This document shows, piece by piece, positions 58,218 to 64,000 of a stretch of 64,000 nucleotides of DNA; position 1 is the first letter of the stretch; the number at the start of each line of letters is the position of its first letter. The stretch covers positions 434,001 to 498,000 of the forward strand of contig CAYNVQ010000003.1 of NCBI GenBank assembly GCA_964400735.1. Direction: 5' to 3'. A program made the position numbers and the translations under genes. The notes below the pieces were generated by a model. The model made no database searches and was not told where the DNA came from. It was given only the letters and a program-made list of their open reading frames with translations. This DNA is from CAYNVQ01 sp964400735 (GTDB lineage Bacteria; Acidobacteriota; Aminicenantia; Aminicenantales; Aminicenantaceae).

Positions 58218-61200
58218 ATGGACGTGAAATGTCCTAATTGTGGAACCGATAATACCCAAGACTCTGAGTTCTGTAAAAAGTGTGGAACTCAAATTGGAGA
58301 ATCTGAGGAGAAAGCTATCCCTACACAGACCTTAGAAGTTCCCAAAGAAGAATTAAACACAGGCTCTACATTTGCTGGCAGATATCAGATCATAGAAGAA
58401 CTAGGAAAAGGTGGGATGGGAAGAGTCTATAAAGCTCACGACACAAAGATAAAAGAAAAGATCGCTTTAAAACTTATTAAGCCTGAAATTGCTAAAGATA
58501 AAAAAACAATCGAAAGATTCAGTAATGAGTTACGATTAGCCCGCAAGATTAGGCATAAGAATGTCTGTGGGATGTTTGATTTAGGAGAAGAAAAAGGGAC
58601 TCACTATATCACAATGGAGTTCGTCCCTGGAGAAGATTTAAGAAGTCTGATCAGACGTATCGGGCAACTACCAATAGGAAAATCCGTATCAATAACTAAA
58701 CAAATCTGCGAGGGATTAACCGAGGCTCACAGATTAGGAGTGGTGCATCGTGACTTAAAATCTAATAACATCATGATCGATAGAGAGGGGAATGTGCGGA
58801 TCATGGATTTTGGGATTGCCAGATCTCTTGAGGCCAAAGGAATCACAGGTGCAGGTGTGATGATCGGAACACCCGAGTATATGAGTCCAGAGCAAGTGGA
58901 AGGGAAAGAAGTTGACCAGCGTTCAGATATTTATTCATTGGGAGTGATCCTGTACGAGATGGTAACGGGAAGAGTGCCCTTTGAAGGAGATACTCCATTC
59001 ACAATAGGAATGAAACATAAGGGTGAAACACCGAAGGATCCAAAAGAGCTCAACTCTCAAATTTCTGGAGATTTGAGCACATTGATACTTAAATGTTTGG
59101 AAAAAGACAAGGAGAAGAGATATCAGAGTTCAGGTGAAGTCAGATCTGAGTTGGAGAGGATAGAAAAAGGCATTCCGACCACAGAAAGAATTGTTCCCGA
59201 AAGAAAACCGCTCACTTCGAGGGAAATCACCGTTACATTTGGATTAAAGAAACTTTTCATCCCTGTTCTGGCAATTGTCGCTGTCCTCATCATCGCATTG
59301 ATTCTCTGGCAAGTTCTTCCCAAAAAGAAAGCAGCTCCTTTAGCTCCTTCTGGTAAACCATCGCTTGCTGTCATGTACTTTGAAAATAACACAGGCGATG
59401 AAGGTTTAGAGTACTGGAGGAAGGCACTCTCAGATTTACTCATAACAGATCTCACACAGTCAAAATACATTATGGTTCTAAGCGGAGATAGGATCTTCAA
59501 TATACTCAGCGAGTTGGATCAACTAGATACTAAGAGTTATTCTACAGAGGTACTCAGGGCAGTTGCTTCTCGTGGAGGGGTAAATCACATTTTGCAAGGA
59601 AATTATACAAAGGCAGGTGATGTCTTCAGGATAAATGCCATGCTCCAAAACATAAAAACAGGAGAAACCTTAGGTTCTGAGAGTGTGCAGGGAAAAGGAG
59701 AAGAAAGCTTTTACTCCATGGTCGATGAGCTGACCAGAAGGATCAAAACGAGTTTAAAGCTTTCTGCAGAGGAGATAACAAATGATATCGATGGAGAGGT
59801 CGGGAAAATCACCACGAGTTCGCCAGAAGCCTACAAACATTACGGCGAGGGAAGAATATATCATAATAAAGGAAATTATCGTGAAAGCATCCAGTCTATG
59901 AAAAAGGCTATCGCCATTGATCCCGAGTTTGCTATGGCCTATAGGTCCTTAGCAGCCTCAAGTCACAATTTAGGTTATGAACAAGAGCGGAGGAAATACA
60001 TTCAAAAAGCAATGGAATTATCTGATCGACTATCTCTTAGGGAACGTTATCTCATACAGGGCATGTTCTACAGCTCAGAAAGAACAGGAGATAAAGCCAT
60101 TGAAGCTTATAATAAATTGTTGAAGCTTTATCCTGATGATGGGACGGGAAATGTAAATTTAGGTTTGTGGTACTCTGCCTTAGAAGAATGGGATAAAGCC
60201 ATAGAGAGATACAAAGTGCTTATCAAAAACAAAGACGAAAGCCATTTCCCATATACAAATATATCAGAAGTCTATATGTTCAGAGGATTGTACGACAAAG
60301 CCAAGGAGATCCTTGAGTATTTTCTCAATAATTATTCAGATAATCATGAAATTCATTATTTTTTAGCTTCTGTATATATATGTGAAAATGAATATGAACA
60401 TGCCCTGAAAGAAACAGAAAAAGCATTTAATCTTAACCCTGTTTATTATTACACTCTGCAAAAGGGGGATATTTATCACTATATGGGAGATTTTCTAAAA
60501 GCTGAATCAGAATACCAGAAGGTCCTCGAGTCCGAGGAAAAGATTGCCCATTTAGAAGCAAGGTTGGGATTGGGAGCTCTATATCTATTACAGGGATGGT
60601 TTGAGAAAGCAGAAGATCAAATGAGACAGAGGTGTGAACTGGCGGAGGATCTTGGGGCAAAAGATCACGAAATAAGATCCCTCATTTGGCTGGGATATTT
60701 TCACCTTAGATTAGGAAATTCCGAGAAGGCATTAGAGGAGTTTGATAAGGCATGGAATATTGCTGTTGACCAAGAGCAGATATCGAGCCAAAGATGGGCT
60801 TTATATTGGAAGGGGTTGGCTTACCTTCAGATGAAATCTGTGGATGAAGCCCAGTGTGTGGCATCTGAATTGAGGGAGTTGATCGAAAAAGGAATACATA
60901 AAAAATCAATAAGAATTTACCACCTTCTGATGGGATTGATCGAGTTTGAAAAGGATAACATTTCTAAAGCTGTGGAATATTTGGAGAAAGCCGTGAGATC
61001 TTTACCCTATCAGGAGACTTTTCCTGGACCTCATGCAACATTTATCTATTCCCTAGCTCTCGCTTATTATGAAGCTGAAGACTTCGATAAAGCTCTAGAA
61101 GAGTATAAAAGGATTGTTTCGCTGACAACAGGCAGACTCCATTATGGCGACATCTACGCCAAATCGTTCTACATGCTCGGCAAAATACACGAACAGCAAG

Positions 61201-61322
61201 GTAATTCAGCCAAAGCCATCGAGCATTACGAGAAATTCCTCGACCTCTGGAAGGACGCTGACTCTGATATCGCTGAGGTGGAGGACGCGAGGAAAAAGCT
61301 GGGTGAGCTGAAAGGGCAATAA
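58218..61322 (+). CDS. zinc-ribbon Ser/Thr protein kinase with TolB/FlgO-like and TPR domains
   Basis: About 1034 residues. Domains in order: a zinc ribbon (CPNCGTDNTQDSEFCKKCG); a Hanks-type kinase at about 50-310 (GKGGMGRVYKAHD, Lys in ALKLI, HRDLKSNNIM, DFG, APE-like PEYMSPEQ), all catalytic residues present; a membrane helix (FIPVLAIVAVLIIALILWQV); a FlgO/TolB-N-like region (LAVMYFENNTGDEGLEYWRK); and about ten TPR repeats to the C-terminus. The kinase faces the cytoplasm and the TPRs the other side. ATG 58218 follows CAGGGG; a TTG eight codons earlier is possible. Confidence 0.93.
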   Translation: MDVKCPNCGTDNTQDSEFCKKCGTQIGESEEKAIPTQTLEVPKEELNTGSTFAGRYQIIEELGKGGMGRVYKAHDTKIKEKIALKLIKPEIAKDKKTIERFSNELRLARKIRHKNVCGMFDLGEEKGTHYITMEFVPGEDLRSLIRRIGQLPIGKSVSITKQICEGLTEAHRLGVVHRDLKSNNIMIDREGNVRIMDFGIARSLEAKGITGAGVMIGTPEYMSPEQVEGKEVDQRSDIYSLGVILYEMVTGRVPFEGDTPFTIGMKHKGETPKDPKELNSQISGDLSTLILKCLEKDKEKRYQSSGEVRSELERIEKGIPTTERIVPERKPLTSREITVTFGLKKLFIPVLAIVAVLIIALILWQVLPKKKAAPLAPSGKPSLAVMYFENNTGDEGLEYWRKALSDLLITDLTQSKYIMVLSGDRIFNILSELDQLDTKSYSTEVLRAVASRGGVNHILQGNYTKAGDVFRINAMLQNIKTGETLGSESVQGKGEESFYSMVDELTRRIKTSLKLSAEEITNDIDGEVGKITTSSPEAYKHYGEGRIYHNKGNYRESIQSMKKAIAIDPEFAMAYRSLAASSHNLGYEQERRKYIQKAMELSDRLSLRERYLIQGMFYSSERTGDKAIEAYNKLLKLYPDDGTGNVNLGLWYSALEEWDKAIERYKVLIKNKDESHFPYTNISEVYMFRGLYDKAKEILEYFLNNYSDNHEIHYFLASVYICENEYEHALKETEKAFNLNPVYYYTLQKGDIYHYMGDFLKAESEYQKVLESEEKIAHLEARLGLGALYLLQGWFEKAEDQMRQRCELAEDLGAKDHEIRSLIWLGYFHLRLGNSEKALEEFDKAWNIAVDQEQISSQRWALYWKGLAYLQMKSVDEAQCVASELRELIEKGIHKKSIRIYHLLMGLIEFEKDNISKAVEYLEKAVRSLPYQETFPGPHATFIYSLALAYYEAEDFDKALEEYKRIVSLTTGRLHYGDIYAKSFYMLGKIHEQQGNSAKAIEHYEKFLDLWKDADSDIAEVEDARKKLGELKGQ

Positions 61323-61391
61323 TTAAAAGACTTCATCGCGTTGAAAGCCTTGCAGCGTTAAAAATCGGAAATATATTTAGGGGAGGTTGAA

Positions 61392-61577
61392 ATGATAGCC
61401 CAATTAAAATCTGAGAAAATCACCTGCTCTCATTGTTTGGGAAGACGAATATGCGACTGTGAATCCTGCGGACAAAGTGCATGGTATATATCTTTCGGGG
61501 GAAAATTGTATAAATACATCGAGTCAGGAAAATGCAGGGTATGTGGTGGAAAAGGATTTATATCAAACACTGAATAA
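61392..61577 (+). CDS. small CxxC zinc-finger protein (DnaJ central-domain-like)
   Basis: 61 residues with repeated Cys pairs (CSHCLGRRICDCESCG; CRVCGGKGFI). The last one matches the CxxCxGxG motif of DnaJ zinc-finger domains. GGGGAGG lies upstream. It is probably a structural zinc protein in a unit with the kinase; no further function can be read. Confidence 0.78.
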   Translation: MIAQLKSEKITCSHCLGRRICDCESCGQSAWYISFGGKLYKYIESGKCRVCGGKGFISNTE

Positions 61578-61587
61578 TTCTTATTAA

Positions 61588-63012
61588 ATGCATGGGAAAG
61601 AATACAAAATGGATAACTTTCAAAACAGGGATGTAAGTCGGGTGAAAACTGTGCCGGCTGGAATTATATATAAGTTCCTTAGACTATTTACAGTTATCCA
61701 TCCCGGGGAGTCCGGCACCGCTTTGCTTCTAATGTTGAACGTATTTTTGTTGCTTGCGGCCTATTACATCATCAAACCGGTGAGATCAGCCCTCATCATA
61801 GCGGGAAAAGGCCCGGAGTGGGAAATCTATCTTTACGCGATCATTGCCGTTCTACTTATCTTCGTGGTTAAAGGCTTCAGCAACATGGCGTCCCACCTTC
61901 CCCGTCATAAGCTAATCTCATGGGTTACAGCTTTCTTTATATCCAACTTAGTTGCCCTTTACTTCCTGTCGTTCTCAGGAATATCTCTGGGGACGATGGG
62001 TATTATCTTTTTTTTGTGGGTTGGGATATTCAATGTCATGGTCGTCGCTCAGTTCTGGGGATTTGCAAATGACCTATATTCGGAAGAGATGGGAAAACGG
62101 TTGTTTCCGATCGTGGCTTTTGGGGCTGCCTCGGGAGGGTTTGCCGGAAGTCGTGTCGCCGGCTGGCTGATCCGGTCGATAGGCCTCTATTCAATGATGT
62201 TGGTCTCAGGTGCGATGTTGGGACTCTGTATCATCCTCACTCTGGTCATTCATCGTCGTGAAGTCAGAATAAGGCAGGCACGAGTATCCAAGGAAGAAGA
62301 AAGCAGAACCAAAATGGATGTTACTAAGGGCGCCAGAGAACAGGAAAAACCGCTTGAAAAAGGCGGGGGGTTTCAAATATTATTCAAAAAGCGCTATCTG
62401 CTTTACATCGCCTTTTTCGTTCTTCTTCTCAATTTTGTGAATACCAACGGGCAATATATGCTTCACAGCATCTTTAAAAATGCGGCGGTGGAAGCCGTAG
62501 ATTCGGGAACGGCGGGAGGATTGAATATCGCGGAATTCATCGGATTGTATGAAGCGAAATTTTTTATGTATTTCAATCTTCTTGGCATGATTGTCCAGCT
62601 GTTCCTCGTTTCGCGGATCTTTAAATGGTTTGGGGTCAGGGTAGCGCTCTTTATCTTGCCATTTATTGCATTAGGTGGGTACTTTTTGATCGCTATGGGT
62701 GCATCCCTTATGCTTACTTTTTGGGTGAAGGTAGCAGAAAACGGCACGGATTATTCGCTCATGAACACTACCCGCCACGCCCTGTTTCTCATCACTTCGC
62801 GCGAAGAAAAATACAAGGCTAAAGCTGCTATTGATACTTTTTTTCACCGGGCTGGAGATGTGCTGTCAGCCCTCATCGTTTTTCTGGGAACCACTTATCT
62901 GGCCTTTAACACGGAACGATTCGGGGCTTTCAATGTCGGATTGATTATGATCTGGTTAATCATCGGGATTCTTATCTTCCGCGAACATAAGAGGTTATCC
63001 GTTTTAAAATAA
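61588..63012 (+). CDS. Npt1/Npt2-type nucleotide transporter (ATP/ADP translocase family)
   Basis: 474 residues with about 11-12 membrane helices and a basic central loop near residue 225-260. ESGTALLLMLNVFLLLAAYY then IIKPVRSALII and QFWGFANDLYSEEMGKRLFP are typical of the TLC/Npt family of NTP exchangers known from obligate intracellular bacteria and plastids; short relatives occur in free-living bacteria, where the substrate is uncertain. ATG 61588 is the first start; ATG 61609 is equally possible. It lies in the older island with the kinase. Confidence 0.8.
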   Translation: MHGKEYKMDNFQNRDVSRVKTVPAGIIYKFLRLFTVIHPGESGTALLLMLNVFLLLAAYYIIKPVRSALIIAGKGPEWEIYLYAIIAVLLIFVVKGFSNMASHLPRHKLISWVTAFFISNLVALYFLSFSGISLGTMGIIFFLWVGIFNVMVVAQFWGFANDLYSEEMGKRLFPIVAFGAASGGFAGSRVAGWLIRSIGLYSMMLVSGAMLGLCIILTLVIHRREVRIRQARVSKEEESRTKMDVTKGAREQEKPLEKGGGFQILFKKRYLLYIAFFVLLLNFVNTNGQYMLHSIFKNAAVEAVDSGTAGGLNIAEFIGLYEAKFFMYFNLLGMIVQLFLVSRIFKWFGVRVALFILPFIALGGYFLIAMGASLMLTFWVKVAENGTDYSLMNTTRHALFLITSREEKYKAKAAIDTFFHRAGDVLSALIVFLGTTYLAFNTERFGAFNVGLIMIWLIIGILIFREHKRLSVLK

Positions 63013-63050
63013 CAATGTATTAATTATTAAGACTACCATAAATTCATCCG

Positions 63051-63117
63051 AGTCTTTAAGGACGCTGATCCTGGGAGGATGCGAGGAAGAAGCTAGCTGG
63101 ATTGAGGGGTGACTTAG
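63051..63117 (+). pseudogene. remnant of a TPR-kinase 3' end
   Basis: TTAAGGACGCTGATCC...GGATGCGAGGAAGAAGCT resembles the final 75 bases of the kinase gene (61247-61322), with a 12-base gap and scattered changes. It is the last trace of a second copy of that gene, deleted in the past. Confidence 0.55.
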
Positions 63118-63126
63118 GCGGCGGGG

Positions 63127-63453
63127 TAAGAGTCAATTCACAAGCCCTATGTAGACATTAAGACGTCTTTTGCCGAAGCGTTTAAAGATGCGAAGATTCC
63201 AGCTTTAGGATTCCCCAACATCAGGCACACCTATGCATCGAGACTGGTTGCCGCGGGTGTAGACCTCATCACGGTAAAGGAATTGTTGGCTCACCATTCG
63301 GTATGAATCACTGAAAGGCACACCTATGCCAATGCCAAACAGAAGAGAAGCGCCGTTGAGGAGCTGGCTTCTCATAAAGTGAAACCCTTCGTCCCCTTCC
63401 GGTCCACAAAAAGAGAGGGTGTTTCTATAATTGCAATGGTTGAAGTCAATTAG
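63127..63453 (+). pseudogene. C-terminal fragment of a tyrosine integrase
   Basis: An in-frame stretch reads KTSFAEAFKDAKIPALGFPN, IRHTYASRLVAAGVDLITVK and ELLAHHSV, then a TGA, then ITERHTYANAKQKRSAVEEL. These are the H-R and Tyr regions of a tyrosine recombinase, with a stop inside the HxxV-x2-T-x-R-Y box and the N-terminal two-thirds missing. It cannot encode an active enzyme. It sits 17 bases before the third tRNA-Ala end. Confidence 0.85.
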
Positions 63454-63470
63454 AAGAGAAAGACCCGCGC

Positions 63471-63514
63471 CTGACAGTCAAGAGGTCGCAGATGTAAGTC
63501 CCATCAGCTCCACC
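63471..63514 (+). repeat. third, degenerate tRNA-Ala 3' end (old attachment site)
   Basis: CTGACAGTCAAGAGGTCG and CCCATCAGCTCCACC align with the tRNA-Ala 3' half, with changes in the anticodon and T loop. No 5' half exists, so it is not a tRNA gene. Confidence 0.8.
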
Positions 63515-63555
63515 GGCTTTTCCCTAAAAAATATTTCCTTTATTGCAGGGTCCGC

Positions 63556-63584
63556 GTGACTTTTGGAAAATGAAGTATTATAAT
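63556..63584 (+). promoter_or_regulatory. sigma-70-type promoter of the secreted CBM9-like gene
   Basis: GTGACT, a 17-base spacer and a perfect TATAAT, ending 38 bases before the start codon. Confidence 0.55.
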
Positions 63585-63622
63585 AAGAATCTGCTTTTTC
63601 AAGAAAAAACATGGAGGTCTCG

Positions 63623-64000
63623 ATGAAAAAAAGGAGAATGACCCTTGGTGTTTTGATGATCTTTTTGGTTCTTGCGCTTTTTGCCACTGGTTTCGCAAAG
63701 GACAAAACGGTTGAAAGCAAATGGGTGGCCGCTCCTGCCAGCATCGACGGTTTGAACACCGAGTGGGGAAATGTGCCCATACAAAGCGAGAAAAAAGTGG
63801 GAGTCGAATACGGGTTCATGAATGACGCAGAAAATCTTTTCATCCTGTTCGTGTTCAAAGACCCCAAATATCTGAGTTCCATAAATTGGACCGGGTTGAC
63901 GATCTGGCTGAGCCCGCAGGGATCCAAAGACGATGACCTGGGAATAAGATTCATAAGGAAAATGCTCTCTGCCGATCAGTACATCGCCATCTTGGAGAAA
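63623..64000 (+). CDS. secreted CBM9/DOMON-like protein (partial, runs off the right edge)
   Basis: 126 codons are seen. A signal peptide (TLGVLMIFLVLALFATGFAK) is followed by a beta-sandwich start resembling carbohydrate-binding family 9 / DOMON-like domains (ASIDGLNTEWGNVPI, VEYGFMNDAENLFILFVFKD, WTGLTIWLSPQG). ATG 63623 has GGAGG upstream. A domain for binding sugars or heme-like ligands outside the cell is possible; the rest of the protein is needed to say more. Confidence 0.82.
   Translation, partial: MKKRRMTLGVLMIFLVLALFATGFAKDKTVESKWVAAPASIDGLNTEWGNVPIQSEKKVGVEYGFMNDAENLFILFVFKDPKYLSSINWTGLTIWLSPQGSKDDDLGIRFIRKMLSADQYIAILEK

Larger units (their letters stand above)
58048..63514 (+). 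mobile_element. remains of an older island in tandem at tRNA-Ala
   Basis: It lies between attR of the first element and a third, degenerate copy of the tRNA 3' end at 63471. An integrase pseudogene sits just before that copy, mirroring the layout of the first element. The three intact genes inside are lower in GC than the chromosome at 11-42 kb. The integration history is inference; the repeats and pseudogene are visible. Confidence 0.65.

Overview
The window looks like a chromosomal segment of an uncultured Acidobacteriota-type bacterium, with Candidatus Aminicenantes as my best guess. The basis is gene content and style: an Oar-like TonB-dependent receptor with a carboxypeptidase-regulatory domain, FtsX/MacB-type permeases, Tat-secreted DUF362 and class V aminotransferase proteins, a sulfatase-like/TPR protein, a zinc-ribbon Ser/Thr kinase with a TPR tail, and a pgsBCW poly-gamma-glutamate cluster. 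This is inference from families; no rRNA lies in the window.

Positions 1-10.7 kb hold a sigma-54 regulatory island: a permease running off the left edge, a decayed small secreted-protein gene, a small operon ending in a stand-alone Fis-type DNA-binding protein, an NtrC-family response regulator, a triple-GAF histidine kinase, a TonB-dependent receptor and a second stand-alone Fis-type protein. Near-consensus -24/-12 promoters precede the first Fis operon (2390-2405, minus) and the receptor (6910-6925, plus). The receptor leader contains a full intrinsic terminator, so it may be attenuated or release a short RNA.

Positions 11-42 kb are ordinary chromosome: transglutaminase-like protein, CPBP protease, M20 peptidase, cupin, Nudix, DUF89, DUF362, DUF6599, aminotransferase, radical SAM, MocR regulator, pgsBCW, DUF72, LarA-like protein, iron alcohol dehydrogenase, an EIIA/zinc-ribbon fusion, sulfatase/TPR, RF-like GGQ protein, amidohydrolase, pdxJ, and a minus-strand run glmM-ybbR-cdaA-folP-ftsH. 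Two palindromic dispersed repeats sit in its intergenic gaps.

Positions 42.4-58.0 kb are an AT-richer integrated element bounded by 48-bp direct repeats of the 3' part of tRNA-Ala(GGC). It has a putative replication initiator next to 22-bp iterons, a structured RNA leader, a ParB-like protein beside a large palindrome, an HNH nuclease, a cassette of three tiny HTH proteins plus a Schlafen AlbA-type protein behind a strong promoter, a short tyrosine recombinase, a phage packaging module (T4-type prohead protease, probable small terminase, large terminase) and an integrase with a fused excisionase-type HTH. No portal, capsid or tail gene is present, which suggests a plasmid-like phage satellite or a reduced prophage.

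Positions 58.0-63.5 kb look like an older island in tandem at the same tRNA: a zinc-ribbon/kinase/TPR protein, a CxxC protein, an Npt-type nucleotide transporter, a fragment of a second TPR gene, an integrase pseudogene and a third, degenerate tRNA-Ala 3' end. The window ends inside a secreted CBM9-like protein gene.
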